NCBI RefSeq assembly: GCF_946902915.1
Contig: NZ_CAMPPY010000001.1
Location: 496,001 to 560,000 of the forward strand
Direction: 5' to 3'
Origin: Streptococcus sp. Marseille-Q5986
GTDB taxonomy: Bacteria > Bacillota > Bacilli > Lactobacillales > Streptococcaceae
Length of the DNA stretch: 64,000 nucleotides
The notes under the pieces are model-generated. The model did not search any database, was not told where the DNA came from, and worked only from the letters and a program-made list of their open reading frames with translations. Both the position numbers and the translations under genes were made by a program. This document shows, one piece after another, positions 7,529 to 17,128 of the stretch. Position 1 is the first letter of the stretch; every line of letters begins with the position of its first letter.

Positions 7529-7816
7529 TTAAGTCGTTCTCTTATTGTATTTTAGGAGGTTGTTGGTCATAAGTACCAATCCCAGGTCAATTTTCACTTG
7601 ACTCATCCCTCTCAGATTGCATCTCTTATAACCTAAACAAGCCTTTATCTGTCCAAAGACAATCTTGCGTTGAGCGAAAATCTGTCTACCTTCAGGAGAT
7701 GAAAGCACTTGATATTTTTTCGTTTTTAAGTCTTGATAGCTCTCATATTTTTCAGCACGTACTGAAAAATTATCCTTGATTTTACGCAAGACTTTCTTGA
7801 CGCTCAAGATAATCAA
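7529..7816 (-). pseudogene. IS1182-family transposase C-terminal remnant
   Basis: 95 residues resembling the end of IS1182 transposases: YQVLSSPEGRQIFAQRK, FGQIKACLGYKRCNLRG, KIDLGLVLMTNNLLKYNK. The usual segment DVEP between QRK and FGQIKA is missing (internal deletion), and the rest of the DDE transposase is absent. A fragment, probably not expressed. Confidence 0.75.
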
Positions 7817-7908
7817 TGTTTGACAAAATAAAAACTAGAAAACAGAGAAATAAAAGCTAGGAATACAGCTTTGTTAAAACCTCAATTCTCATATCCTAAA
7901 AAGGATTG

Positions 7909-7926
7909 TGTTATAATCAAACTATG
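7909..7926 (+). promoter_or_regulatory. Extended -10 promoter giving a probable leaderless transcript
   Basis: TGTTATAAT (-10 TATAAT at 7912-7917 with upstream TG) is followed after six bases by the ATG of the FUSC gene. Transcription about 7 bases after the -10 would begin at or next to the start codon. No Shine-Dalgarno is visible. Confidence 0.6.
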
Positions 7927-8955
7927 AAATATTTAAAACAATTAAAATCTTGCCTCACTTTTACAAAAGTTAATGATAATCCTTTTCGTTCAATTATCTT
8001 AACGATATCTATATTGATTATTCTATTGATGGGTTACTTCAGTAACAATTATTCCATACCTAGCATATCCTCTATAGGTTTGTTTACCCTATTTTATTAT
8101 CGAAATATCCCTTCAAAATCCTTGATGAAATTTCTAGGAATTATAGGCATAACCTTATTACTATCTTTTATATTAGGTCTCCTATCTACTATATCGCCAT
8201 GGCTTTCACCTATTGTTGTTGGAATAGTTGCCTTTATCAGTCGTTTATTGACACGCTTATACGATATTCATAAACCTGGAGCTCTATTTTATGTAATGGT
8301 TTGTGCTATGGGTGTCAACTTATCTCTGCCGTTATCAAGACTCTTTGAGATAAGCTGTTTTTTTACTTTAGGTATTTTCTTAAGTTTAATTGGCGGATAT
8401 AGTATTAAACGACTAGATAAACGAAAAGAGGCGAGTTGTTTAGATAAGACATTATTGACGGAAGTTTTTAAACAAGATGCCGTTGCTCTTGTTGATGCAA
8501 TATTTTACAGCATTGCTCTATTTTTGACAGTTTATATTAGTCACGCGTTAGGTTTAGATAAACCCTATTGGGTAACAATAGCCTGTGCTTCCATTCTATT
8601 AGTTGAAAATCTTGAAGCGATGAAAAAACGTCATGTTCAATATTTACTAGGTAGTTCATTCGGTTTAATATTATCTATATTTTTATTACAATTTAACATC
8701 AGTGGCCTATCGTTGATTTTAACGATTTCTTGTTTATATGGACTATCCCAATACTATGTGGTACGTAATTATGCTGTTGCAAATATTTTTATCAATCCCA
8801 TGACTATTTTATTATCAACGCTAATTACAAAGACAGATTCAATAACATTAGTTGAGCTTCGTTTCATCGGGATAATATTAGGTAGCTTTATTGGACTTGG
8901 AACAGCGTGGCTAATGGAGAAAACACTACATTATATTACAACTTTGTCTGAATAG
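7924..8955 (+). CDS. FUSC-family integral membrane protein
   Basis: 343 aa with about ten hydrophobic segments in two halves. The second half carries KPYWVTIACASILLVE (about residues 213-228) and HVQYLLGSSFGLILS, the pattern of the FUSC/YccS-like domain found in aromatic-acid and fusaric-acid efflux proteins. Substrate unknown. It sits alone between an IS1182 remnant and a convergent hydrolase and is visibly more AT-rich than the neighbours, consistent with recent acquisition. ATG 7924 was chosen (MKYLKQLKS); an in-frame ATG at 7906 would lie upstream of the -10. Confidence 0.75.
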   Translation: MKYLKQLKSCLTFTKVNDNPFRSIILTISILIILLMGYFSNNYSIPSISSIGLFTLFYYRNIPSKSLMKFLGIIGITLLLSFILGLLSTISPWLSPIVVGIVAFISRLLTRLYDIHKPGALFYVMVCAMGVNLSLPLSRLFEISCFFTLGIFLSLIGGYSIKRLDKRKEASCLDKTLLTEVFKQDAVALVDAIFYSIALFLTVYISHALGLDKPYWVTIACASILLVENLEAMKKRHVQYLLGSSFGLILSIFLLQFNISGLSLILTISCLYGLSQYYVVRNYAVANIFINPMTILLSTLITKTDSITLVELRFIGIILGSFIGLGTAWLMEKTLHYITTLSE

Positions 8956-8990
8956 AATAAAAACAGCTGATATCATTGGTTTTTTGCTTG

Positions 8991-9620
8991 CTAGAAAAAG
9001 GGATTAAAGGTCTTTTCATGAGCGATGGTTGTAGCTGGACCATGACCAGGATAGACATCGTAGTTAGGAAGGGTAAAGAGTTGAGTCTGGATACTATGGA
9101 GGAGTTGTTCCATACTACCTGTAGGAAGGTCTGTTCGTCCGATAGTTTCTCGGAACAGAGCATCTCCAGTCAAGACTAGATGGGCATCAGGAAAGACGAG
9201 GGAAACACCGCCAATAGAGTGCCCTGGGGTTGGTAGAACTGTAAAACAAAATTCCTCAAGCTGGTATTCCTCATGAAAGACAAAGGTGTGTTCTACAGGT
9301 TTTGTGACCACATCTGCCATATCATCATGACGAGGGAGACCAGAGAGATTATCGACAGGTGTATAAAGCCAAGATGCTTCACTCTCTGCTACATAAACTG
9401 GGGGATTTCCAAAAGTCTCGCGAACCAAGTCCAGACTCATAATATGGTCGTAGTGGGTGTGGGTCAGGAGAATCGCACAGACTGGTTTGTTGATTTTCTC
9501 AATAGTCTTATGAATAGCTTCCCAATGGCTACCTGGGTCAACCACAATCAGATGTTGATCTCCTTCCAGGTAATAAGTATTTTCATAGGCAACGGGATTC
9601 ACGGTTTTATGGATTTTCAT
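8991..9620 (-). CDS. MBL-fold hydrolase (glyoxalase II-like)
   Basis: 209-aa cytoplasmic metallo-beta-lactamase-fold enzyme. Metal-ligand motif HTHYDH (about residue 53), then PTPGHSIGGVS, a bridging Asp in LTGDALF and a C-terminal His in YPGHGP. Such small glyoxalase II-like proteins hydrolyse thioesters such as hydroxyacyl-thiols; the substrate cannot be told from sequence. Convergent with the FUSC gene. Confidence 0.85.
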   Translation of the reverse strand: MKIHKTVNPVAYENTYYLEGDQHLIVVDPGSHWEAIHKTIEKINKPVCAILLTHTHYDHIMSLDLVRETFGNPPVYVAESEASWLYTPVDNLSGLPRHDDMADVVTKPVEHTFVFHEEYQLEEFCFTVLPTPGHSIGGVSLVFPDAHLVLTGDALFRETIGRTDLPTGSMEQLLHSIQTQLFTLPNYDVYPGHGPATTIAHEKTFNPFF

Positions 9621-9683
9621 ACTGGCTCCAATCTCAAAGAATGTACTAAACTAAGTATAGCATAGAAGAGAATGCTTAGGGTA

Positions 9684-10778
9684 TCAGAAAGTCTTTTTCG
9701 TGCCTTGACGATTTTTCCAAGCTTGGTATCGGGTGTCAATCAAGAGTTGAGTTAAGCGCCCCATGGTTTCTCTTTCTTCGGGAGTGAGGGATTGAGCTTG
9801 GACAAAGAGTTGATGAATGTGTTCAATAACCTTGAAGGAAGAAAGGTCGTTGATAGAGGAGATTCCTGCATCGAGAATGATTCCGAAAAAGAGGTCGAAG
9901 TAGAGCTGTAGTTCTTCGTCAGGAACGGTTTCAACCCATTCCTTGAAGGTTGTATCGACTTGCTGACTGTCACTATTTATCTCGTCTAGTTTGACAAAGT
10001 GTTTATCTTCAATCTGCCAACTGAAGGTATCGTGCTGGGCGATGCCACCTAAGGCGGTGCTTCGAACGACGATTTTTTTATCAGGAATTTCCAGCATCAT
10101 CCCGATGATAGAACCTTGTGGGATAAATACTTTTGTTCTGTCTATCATGTTTTGATAGCCTGGTGTTTCGGTTAGTTCCTTGTGAAGTCCAGGTGCATCA
10201 AAAGTATAGACAGCGATAATGTTTTTCTGCAAGTTTAGATCAAGTTGACTGGTAGCATAGACAGCTAGATTGCCCCCTTTTGAGTGTCCTGCTAGGATAA
10301 CCTTTTGGTTAGGATGTTGGGCAAAAAAGTCCTGTAAATACTGGAGAGCATGTTTTTGAGCTGGGATTTCCTTCATATAGGTCATATGGAAATCTTCTTT
10401 CCAGCCAATGATACTGTCATCAGTTCCGCGAAAAACAAGTAAATAGGTATCGAGATTGATACGATAAGTCATGGCTGCAAATTGTTTTTGCAATTCAGGA
10501 TCGATATCGTTGATAAAGTCTGAAAGCTTGCAATTTTTAAAGCGTTTGTGTTGAGCGAGTTGATCCAACAACTGGAGGCGGCTTTTATTGGTCAACATAG
10601 TTGTTTCTCTAGGGATTTGAGGTGCAAGATCTATGAGACGCTTTGGTTCTTGGGTGACTACATCATCAAAAGCAAGGTAGGTTAATTCAGTCAAGGCAAG
10701 AACATCTAACTCGTTCACGGAGAGGTCATAAAAGGAATCGTATGCTACATCATTCAAGTAGTCAAAAATATTGGCCAT
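9684..10778 (-). CDS. Mbeg1-like (DUF2974) alpha/beta hydrolase
   Basis: 364 aa. The nucleophile elbow GHSKGGNLAVYA (about residue 164) and the lipase-like strand LLVFRGTDDS mark a class-3-lipase-like alpha/beta hydrolase of the DUF2974 family. No signal peptide, so cytoplasmic. Catalytic Ser is in GHSKG; an Asp is likely in YTFDAPG. Divergent from the two-component system at 10935. Physiological substrate unknown. Confidence 0.8.
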   Translation of the reverse strand: MANIFDYLNDVAYDSFYDLSVNELDVLALTELTYLAFDDVVTQEPKRLIDLAPQIPRETTMLTNKSRLQLLDQLAQHKRFKNCKLSDFINDIDPELQKQFAAMTYRINLDTYLLVFRGTDDSIIGWKEDFHMTYMKEIPAQKHALQYLQDFFAQHPNQKVILAGHSKGGNLAVYATSQLDLNLQKNIIAVYTFDAPGLHKELTETPGYQNMIDRTKVFIPQGSIIGMMLEIPDKKIVVRSTALGGIAQHDTFSWQIEDKHFVKLDEINSDSQQVDTTFKEWVETVPDEELQLYFDLFFGIILDAGISSINDLSSFKVIEHIHQLFVQAQSLTPEERETMGRLTQLLIDTRYQAWKNRQGTKKTF

Positions 10779-10906
10779 AAAAGCTCCTTTCTCTATGTTT
10801 ATCCTATCACATTTACCTAGAATTAGCTAGTAGGCTGACTAGATTTTGCTATACTGCTAGCGAGCTGGTTTAAATACAGGTTTGCGTTTTATCCATAGGG
10901 AAAATC

Positions 10907-10915
10907 TGTTATAAT
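10907..10915 (+). promoter_or_regulatory. Extended -10 promoter of the two-component operon
   Basis: TGTTATAAT with -10 TATAAT at 10910-10915; no good -35 at 17 bp, typical of extended -10 promoters. The AAGGAGGAG ribosome site of the response regulator follows. Confidence 0.55.
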
Positions 10916-10934
10916 AAGAACAAAGGAGGAGCGC

Positions 10935-11612
10935 ATGCACAAGATTTTACTAGTAGAAGATGACCAAGTCATTCGGCAACAAGTTGGGAAATTGCTTTCT
11001 GAATGGAGTTTTGAGGTTATTTTGGTAGAGGACTTTATGGAAGTTTTGACTCTCTTTGTCCAGTCAGAACCTCATTTGGTTCTCATGGATATTGGCTTGC
11101 CTCTTTTCAATGGTTATCACTGGTGCCAGGAGATTCGTAAGATTTCCAAGGTGCCCATCATGTTTCTGTCTTCCAGAGATCAGGCGATGGATATCGTCAT
11201 GGCGATCAGTATGGGGGCAGATGACTTTGTTACCAAACCTTTTGACCAGCAGGTGCTCCTTGCTAAGGTTCAGGGCTTGTTACGCCGTTCTTATGAGTTT
11301 GGCCGAGATGAAAGTCTGCTGGAGTATGCCGGTGTAATCCTCAATACCAAGTCTATGGATTTGCACTATCAGGGGGAAGTCCTGAGTTTGACCAAGAATG
11401 AATTTCAGATTTTGCGGATTTTGTTTGAACATGCGGGTAATATCGTGGCGCGAGATGACCTGATGCGAGAACTCTGGAATAGTGACTTTTTTATCGATGA
11501 TAATACCTTGTCTGTCAATGTTGCTCGTTTGCGTAAAAAGTTAGAGGAGCAAGGCTTGGCAGGATTTATCGAAACCAAGAAGGGAATAGGATACGGACTG
11601 AAACATGCTTGA
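10935..11612 (+). CDS. Response regulator, OmpR/BceR type
   Basis: 225-aa DNA-binding regulator: receiver domain residues 1-115 (acidic pocket EDD at 8-10, phospho-acceptor Asp in LVLMDIGLP, Lys in VTKPF) and C-terminal winged helix about 130-222 (NTLSVNVARLRKKL). Overlaps the kinase gene by 8 bp. The pair corresponds to what I recall as TCS01 of pneumococcus, next to thrS. Cell-envelope antibiotic sensing is inferred from the BceRS-like kinase and from a BceB-type permease fragment downstream. Confidence 0.88.
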   Translation: MHKILLVEDDQVIRQQVGKLLSEWSFEVILVEDFMEVLTLFVQSEPHLVLMDIGLPLFNGYHWCQEIRKISKVPIMFLSSRDQAMDIVMAISMGADDFVTKPFDQQVLLAKVQGLLRRSYEFGRDESLLEYAGVILNTKSMDLHYQGEVLSLTKNEFQILRILFEHAGNIVARDDLMRELWNSDFFIDDNTLSVNVARLRKKLEEQGLAGFIETKKGIGYGLKHA

Positions 11613-12579
11613 TTGGAAACTATTTTTTCTGGCCCATCTGCGTTCTCGCAGTCGTCTTTTTGTCTATATTTTTTCATTGGGTTTTCTTATTTTTCTCTTT
11701 CAGTTTTTATTCGCTAGTATAGGATTTTATTTTTTCTATTTTTTCCTCCTCAGTAGTTTTTTGACCTTCTTATTTTTGGCTTGGGATATATTTGCAGAAG
11801 CTCAGATTTACCGTCAGGAAGTACTCTATGCTGAAAGAGACCCAAAGTCTCCTTTGGAATGTGTGCTAGCGGAAAAACTCGAAGAGCGTGAGTCTGAATT
11901 GTATCAAAAGAAGTCAGAAGCCCAAAGTAAACTGACGGATTTACTTGATTACTACACCTTATGGGTGCACCAGATTAAGACCCCCATTGCAGCAAGTCAA
12001 CTGCTAGTTGCAGAAGTAGCCGACCGCCAACTGAAGCAGCAGTTAGAACAGGAAATTTTCAAAATTGACTCCTATACCAATCTGGTGTTGCAGTACCTGC
12101 GTTTAGAAAGTTTCCACGATGACTTGGTATTTGAAAAGGTTCAAGTGGAGGAACTGGTGAAGAAAGTTGTTCGTAAGTATGCTCTTTTCTTTATCCAAAA
12201 GGGACTGACGGTCAATCTACATGACCTTGACAAAATCATCGTGACCGATAAGAAGTGGCTGTTGGTTGTCATTGAACAAATCCTCTCAAATAGCCTCAAA
12301 TACACCAAGAAAGGTGGACTAGAGATTTATATGGAAGGCCAGGAGATCTGTATCAAGGATACGGGAATCGGGATTAAAAACAGTGATGTGCTCCGAGTCT
12401 TTGAACGTGGCTTTTCAGGCTACAATGGTCGTTTGACCCAGCAGTCATCTGGACTTGGCCTCTACCTATCTAAGAAAATTTCTGAAGAACTGGGGCACCA
12501 GATTCGCATCGAGTCTGAGGTCGGAAAAGGAACGATAGTGCGGATTCAGTTTGCTCAAGTGAACTTAGTCCTTGAGTGA
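11605..12579 (+). CDS. Sensor histidine kinase, BceS-like
   Basis: 324 aa. Two closely spaced transmembrane helices (about residues 18-62) with almost no extracellular loop, as in intramembrane-sensing kinases. H-box WVHQIKTPIAASQ (His about 127); N-box NSLKYTKKG; G-boxes DTGIGI and GLGLYLS. BceS-like kinases normally sense peptide antibiotics through a partner BceAB-type ABC transporter; here only a short permease relic remains next door. A terminator hairpin follows at 12592-12622. Confidence 0.88.
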   Translation: MLDWKLFFLAHLRSRSRLFVYIFSLGFLIFLFQFLFASIGFYFFYFFLLSSFLTFLFLAWDIFAEAQIYRQEVLYAERDPKSPLECVLAEKLEERESELYQKKSEAQSKLTDLLDYYTLWVHQIKTPIAASQLLVAEVADRQLKQQLEQEIFKIDSYTNLVLQYLRLESFHDDLVFEKVQVEELVKKVVRKYALFFIQKGLTVNLHDLDKIIVTDKKWLLVVIEQILSNSLKYTKKGGLEIYMEGQEICIKDTGIGIKNSDVLRVFERGFSGYNGRLTQQSSGLGLYLSKKISEELGHQIRIESEVGKGTIVRIQFAQVNLVLE

Positions 12580-12591
12580 GAAGAGTAGATA

Positions 12592-12622
12592 AGAGCCCAG
12601 GATAAGACAACTGGGCTTTTTT
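12592..12622 (+). terminator. Terminator of the two-component operon
   Basis: AGCCCAG pairs with CTGGGCT followed by TTTTT. Confidence 0.85.
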
Positions 12623-12649
12623 ATCTTTAACTGTATATCTGAGTAAATT

Positions 12650-12829
12650 ATTTTATCTATTATAAACAAATCTCTGAGGGATGTGAAGACCACGAACGAA
12701 AAGGTAGGTCTAGATCAAAAGCATATTAAGCAAACCATTAACAAGCAAATCTTGACAGTTTTCTTCCTTCCTGTAATTTTTGCATTTCTCCATTGGCCTT
12801 TGTTTATCATATACTTAGTTTGGTTCTAG
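12650..12829 (+). pseudogene. BceB/FtsX-type ABC permease remnant (C-terminal region)
   Basis: One forward frame reads INKSLRDVKTTNEKVGLDQ, HIKQTINKQILTVFFLPVIF, AFLHWPLFII, ending at TAG 12827-12829. VGLDQKxxKxTINKQxxxxFFLP is characteristic of the C-terminal part of BceB-like peptide-antibiotic permeases. Only about 60 of more than 600 residues remain, and no ATPase gene is present. The rest of the gap (12830-13075) shows only a -10-like TATAAT at 12929-12934. Confidence 0.6.
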
Positions 12830-13075
12830 AGGTCATTGAAGTAGTCGATGATACCATGAGGTTGACGATAACTTTCTCTATCTGTTCAATTGATAGATTT
12901 CTTCAGAGAAAGACTGTAAAATTTTTGATATAATGTTAAGGATAGACTGACGGATATTTAAAGGATAATTTTCAAAAGAATAACAGGTGAGAAGAAAAAT
13001 ATGTAAGATTGGACAAAAGTCTCTCTACCATCATCCATGCAGAAATAAGATTATATGAAATAAAAGGAGTAACCA

Positions 13076-14125
13076 ATGACCAGAAACTATTCAACACGTG
13101 AATTCCGCGAGAAACTATATGATGACCTTCATGTTCGATTAAGAGATACAGTGATTTTGATGTGTGCGATTTTTATTGCCTCTATCGGCCTAAATATGAA
13201 TTCAACAGCTGTCATTATTGGAGCCATGCTGATTTCTCCTCTTATGACATCGATTGTTGGACTCGGATTTGGTTTAGCTATTTTTGATACGCGTTTAATC
13301 AAGCAATCTCTAGAGGTTTTATTTACCCAAGTATTGGTCAGCTTGCTTGTCTCGACTCTGTATTTCTGGATTTCTCCCTTATCTTATGCAAGTAGCGAAT
13401 TGATTGCACGAACTTCTCCAACCATTTGGGATGTGCTCATTGCTATTGCTGGTGGGATAGCAGGCGTAATTGGTTCAAGGAAAAAAGAAGCAAACAATAT
13501 CGTGCCAGGAGTAGCCATTGCAACAGCTCTGATGCCACCTATCTGTACTGCAGGCTATGGTTTAGCTAATGGAAATGTACGATTTTTATTTGGAGCTCTC
13601 TATCTTTTCTTGATCAATTGTGTCTTTATCATGCTAACCAACATTGTTGGAACAGGAATTTTGATGAGGAAATCTCCCTTAAGTTCATTTAAAGAGCTAA
13701 ATATTAAAATGAGAATTGGCTTGACATCCTTGATTGTATTATTGGCTCTTCCAGCCAGTTATTCAGCAGTCACTCTGACGATAGATCAAGCGCGAAAAGA
13801 AGGAATCAAACAGTTTGTAGGAAAAGAGTTCGCCAATCACACGGTCATTAATCAAGTCTACAAGTCAAGGAACAATGAATTGGTCTTGACGGTTGTTGGA
13901 GATCCGATTTCAGACGAAGAATTAGAAGCGCTCCATCAAAAACAAGCCTCTTACGGTATCCAATCTGTTCAATTGAAAGTCAATCAAGTTCATAATTCGA
14001 CAAAATTAGACAGCGATACGACCAAGGAATTTTATGAAACCATTAACAAGTATATCGATCAAAAACTCTCTGAAAAAGATTCACAAAAAGATCTCGTAAA
14101 AGAAAATGAAGCAGACAAGGATTGA
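13076..14125 (+). CDS. DUF389 / TIGR00341-family membrane protein
   Basis: 349 aa, about six hydrophobic segments between residues 22 and 235, with the family signatures SAVIIGAMLISPLMTSIVGLGFGLA-like (here STAVIIGAMLISPLM) and VPGVAIATALMPPICTAGYG. The hydrophilic C-terminus (about 240-349) is probably cytoplasmic. Family function is not established. AAAGGAG precedes the ATG. Confidence 0.85.
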   Translation: MTRNYSTREFREKLYDDLHVRLRDTVILMCAIFIASIGLNMNSTAVIIGAMLISPLMTSIVGLGFGLAIFDTRLIKQSLEVLFTQVLVSLLVSTLYFWISPLSYASSELIARTSPTIWDVLIAIAGGIAGVIGSRKKEANNIVPGVAIATALMPPICTAGYGLANGNVRFLFGALYLFLINCVFIMLTNIVGTGILMRKSPLSSFKELNIKMRIGLTSLIVLLALPASYSAVTLTIDQARKEGIKQFVGKEFANHTVINQVYKSRNNELVLTVVGDPISDEELEALHQKQASYGIQSVQLKVNQVHNSTKLDSDTTKEFYETINKYIDQKLSEKDSQKDLVKENEADKD

Positions 14126-14210
14126 GGATATTGACCTTATCTAACTCATGAAAATAAATCTTGTGTGGTGGTTTGAGCAATCACTACTAGCTTAGATTAA
14201 ATAAAAGATA

Positions 14211-14243
14211 AAAAAGCAACAGCTGAAATAGTTGTTGCTTTTT
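14211..14243. terminator. Shared bidirectional terminator
   Basis: AAAAAGCAACA and TGTTGCTTTTT flank a 10-nt loop between the convergent DUF389 and thrS genes; A-run on one side and T-run on the other suit both directions. Confidence 0.85.
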
Positions 14244-14279
14244 CTGGCTCTGAAAAATGTTTCTCAGACTGTGATTGTT

Positions 14280-16223
14280 TTATTTCTCAACGCGTGATTT
14301 GTTGGCTATATCAGCTAGGATAGCTTGAACAAAGTCATCAACTGAGACAGTTTGTGTTTCTTTTTGGCCGTAGCGACGAACGTTGACTGTTCCGTCTTCC
14401 ATTTCCTTGTCCCCAACGATCAATTGGTAAGGAATCTTACTTGTTTGTGAAGCACGGATCTTGAACTGCATTTTTTCATTGCGCTCATCTACGTCTGCAC
14501 GGACACCGCGGTCACGGAGTTTCTTCGCTACTTCCCAAGCGTAGTCCACGTGTTTTTCGTTAGATACTGGGATGAGGGTTACTTGGTGAGGTGCAAGCCA
14601 AGTTGGGAAGGCGCCTTTGTAATTTTCAATCAAGATAGCTGTGAAGCGTTCCATAGTTGAAATAACACCACGGTGAATCATAACTGGACGGTGCTCTTCG
14701 CCATCAGCTCCGATGTATTTAAGGTCGAAGCGTTCTGGAAGCAAGAAGTCAAGTTGGATAGTAGAAAGAGTTTCTTCTTTTCCAAGAGCGGTCTTAACTT
14801 GAATATCCAATTTTGGTCCGTAGAAGGCTGCTTCACCTTCGGCTTCAAAGTAGTCCACACCCATTTCATCAAGGGCTGCGCGAAGCATGGTTTGGGCATT
14901 TTCCCACATCTCATCGTTGTCAAAGTACTTGTGAGTATCTTGAGGGTCGCGAAGAGAGAGACGGAAGCGGTATTCAGTCAAGTTGAAGTCTTCATAAACA
15001 TCGATAATCAACTGAAGGGCACGTTGGAATTCTTCTTGGATTTGTTCTGGAGTAACGAAGAGGTGACCGTCGTTGAGTGACATTTCACGTACACGTTGAA
15101 GACCAGTAAGGGCACCAGATTTTTCGTAGCGGTGCATCATACCGATTTCAGCGATACGGATTGGCAATTCACGGTAAGAGTGAACATGGTGTTTGAAGAC
15201 TTGAATGTGGTGTGGACAGTTCATTGGGCGGAGGACAAACTCTTCACCGTCACCCATGTCCATAGTTGGAAACATATCTTCTTGGTAATGATCCCAGTGA
15301 CCAGAAGTCTTGTAAAGCTCAACAGACGCAAGTGGTGGAGTGTAGACGTGTTGGTAGCCAGAAGCTAGCTCTTTGTCTACGATGTAGCGTTCCAACTCAC
15401 GACGGATAGTGGCACCATTTGGCAACCAGAATGGAAGCCCTTGACCAACCTCTTGAGAAATCATGAAGAGGTCAAGCTCTTTACCAAGTTTACGGTGGTC
15501 ACGTTCCTTGGCTTCTTCACGCATTTGAAGGTAGTTTTTCAAGTCTTTCTTGTCAAACCAAGCTGTACCGTAGATACGTTGCATCATCGCGTTGTCGCTA
15601 TTTCCACGCCAGTAAGCACCTGCTACATGGAGAAGGTGGAAGATTTGGATACGACCTGTTGAAGGGACGTGAGGTCCACGGCAGAGGTCTACGTATTCAC
15701 CTTGACGGTAGATAGTCAAACCACCTTCGTCTTCTGAGTGTTCTTCAAGCAATTCCAACTTATAAGGGTCATTTTTAAAGATTTCACGGGCCTCGTCTTT
15801 CGTCACTTCTTCCCGGATTGATGGGAAGTTTTCTTTGACGATTTTCTTCATTTCTTCTTCGATACGAGGAAGGTCTTCGTTAGAGATTTGACCAGCTTGA
15901 TTGTCCGTATCGTAGTAGAAGCCATCTTCGATAGCTGGACCGACACCCAAATGAATGTCTGGGAAGAGGCGACGAGCTGCTTGGGCAAACAAGTGAGCAG
16001 CTGAGTGGCGCAAGATTGGCAGGGCATCTTCGTGATCAGGTGTCACGATTTCGATGCTTCCATCTTCAGTGATAGCACGCGTCGTGTCGATGAGTTTGCC
16101 CTTGAATTTACCAGCCAAGGCTTTTTTTGCTAGGGAATTGCTGATAGATTGGGCAATTTCAAAAGTTGTTACGCCAGATTCGAATTCACGAACAGCGCCA
16201 TCAGGGAAAGTAATCTTAATCAT
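14280..16223 (-). CDS. thrS: Threonyl-tRNA synthetase
   Basis: 647-aa class II aminoacyl-tRNA synthetase charging tRNA-Thr. Domain order: TGS (residues 1-61), editing domain with [10 protein letters not shown] (zinc-like HxxxH), catalytic core with motif 2 [13 protein letters not shown] and zinc ligands (MNCPHH ... HRGV), and anticodon-binding domain ([16 protein letters not shown]). Full length. Preceded by a T-box leader at 16318-16530, so expression rises when tRNA-Thr is uncharged. Confidence 0.98.
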   Translation of the reverse strand: MIKITFPDGAVREFESGVTTFEIAQSISNSLAKKALAGKFKGKLIDTTRAITEDGSIEIVTPDHEDALPILRHSAAHLFAQAARRLFPDIHLGVGPAIEDGFYYDTDNQAGQISNEDLPRIEEEMKKIVKENFPSIREEVTKDEAREIFKNDPYKLELLEEHSEDEGGLTIYRQGEYVDLCRGPHVPSTGRIQIFHLLHVAGAYWRGNSDNAMMQRIYGTAWFDKKDLKNYLQMREEAKERDHRKLGKELDLFMISQEVGQGLPFWLPNGATIRRELERYIVDKELASGYQHVYTPPLASVELYKTSGHWDHYQEDMFPTMDMGDGEEFVLRPMNCPHHIQVFKHHVHSYRELPIRIAEIGMMHRYEKSGALTGLQRVREMSLNDGHLFVTPEQIQEEFQRALQLIIDVYEDFNLTEYRFRLSLRDPQDTHKYFDNDEMWENAQTMLRAALDEMGVDYFEAEGEAAFYGPKLDIQVKTALGKEETLSTIQLDFLLPERFDLKYIGADGEEHRPVMIHRGVISTMERFTAILIENYKGAFPTWLAPHQVTLIPVSNEKHVDYAWEVAKKLRDRGVRADVDERNEKMQFKIRASQTSKIPYQLIVGDKEMEDGTVNVRRYGQKETQTVSVDDFVQAILADIANKSRVEK

Positions 16224-16317
16224 GGTTTTCTCCTTATAAAGTTTTTATTAGCCTAGTTATAGTGAAGGTATCCTTGAAATATAAATAGAAATTCCTTTTG
16301 ATTTTTCGTTAATAAAT

Positions 16318-16530
16318 CAAAAAGCGACATCCTCAAAAGGACGTCGCAACGTGGTTCCACCTTCATTTATGTTCCTCAAAAAAGAGGGACACCTCTGATT
16401 GGCTCTAACGTGGCCACCGTTTTATGTTTTCATAAAAAACTCAAGAGTAGTATCAGTTTAGGCTCTCTATGCGTTTCCAGCAACCACGCACTCTCTAGTA
16501 GAAAGGGACTAAGTGACTTGTCTCTATGGA
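16318..16530 (-). promoter_or_regulatory. T-box riboswitch leader of thrS
   Basis: Read on the reverse strand the leader contains the T-box core AAGGTGGAACCACG (16350-16363) followed by a terminator GCGACGTCC TTTTGAGGATGTCGC (16323-16347) with a T-run. The upstream part forms further hairpins, including a stem I-like region with GATACTACTC in which ACT could be the Thr specifier codon (tentative). Uncharged tRNA-Thr would favour the antiterminator. Confidence 0.88.
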
Positions 16531-16532
16531 TT

Positions 16533-16560
16533 ATTATAGCATGATTGCGAGAATTTTCAA
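16533..16560 (-). promoter_or_regulatory. thrS promoter
   Basis: Reverse strand: -35 TTGAAA (16555-16560), 16-bp spacer, -10 TATAAT (16533-16538). The -35 overlaps the last codons of the small membrane protein gene at 16557-16931. Confidence 0.75.
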
Positions 16561-16931
16561 GGTTTTTGTATAATTTTTTTGTTTTTCTCTCTTTGGAAGA
16601 CATGCTTGATACCCATGCCAGCAGCCAAGCCAAGTAAGGCAAAGAGTTCATAGGCTAGGAAGTAAAGCAGGATGAACTCACCAAAGGTGATGATGGTAAA
16701 GCAAAAGATCAGACCAATACCAAGTAGCCACCAAAGTGAGAAATGAAATCGATAGCTATAAAGTAGCGACACGATAAAGGTTACTAGGGGAGAAAAGAGG
16801 AGAATGTTATAAATGTAAAGTCCCTTCAGCGTATAAGAATCAGATATCAGCAATAAAAGCAACTCATAGAGAGGCCAGTAAAAGAAAAATAGGACAAGGT
16901 AGTATGGAATATACTTAAGATATTTCCGCAT
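16557..16931 (-). CDS. Small hydrophobic membrane protein, function unknown
   Basis: 124 aa with four likely transmembrane helices (about residues 10-30, 40-62, 68-88, 92-108) and a basic Lys-rich tail (REKNKKIIQKP). No catalytic motif or family recognised. Its stop codon lies on the thrS -35 box and it points the same way as thrS, so read-through into the T-box leader is possible. Confidence 0.6.
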   Translation of the reverse strand: MRKYLKYIPYYLVLFFFYWPLYELLLLLISDSYTLKGLYIYNILLFSPLVTFIVSLLYSYRFHFSLWWLLGIGLIFCFTIITFGEFILLYFLAYELFALLGLAAGMGIKHVFQREKNKKIIQKP

Positions 16932-17083
16932 GGCAATAGTCCTCCAATCTGCAAAAATTGAGAGATGTTGAAGAGCACATGATCCTAAACGAAGGGGAAC
17001 TCTCTACATATAGTATAGCACACCTTGGAAGCCTTTACAAGTTGATCCAGTGAGTAGTGATAGTGCTCTTTTTGAGTGTTTTC

Positions 17084-17092
17084 TGCTATAAT
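17084..17092 (+). promoter_or_regulatory. Extended -10 promoter upstream of the phosphoesterase
   Basis: TGCTATAAT with -10 TATAAT at 17087-17092, 37 bp before the chosen ATG; AGAGGAGAAAGG provides the ribosome site. Confidence 0.55.
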
Positions 17093-17128
17093 ACTAACAA
17101 AAGAAGTAAGAGGAAAAGAGGAGAAAGG

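Noticed and set aside
14673..15368. Open frames on the forward strand inside thrS
   Set aside because: They are antisense shadows of a fully conserved synthetase; no ribosome sites.
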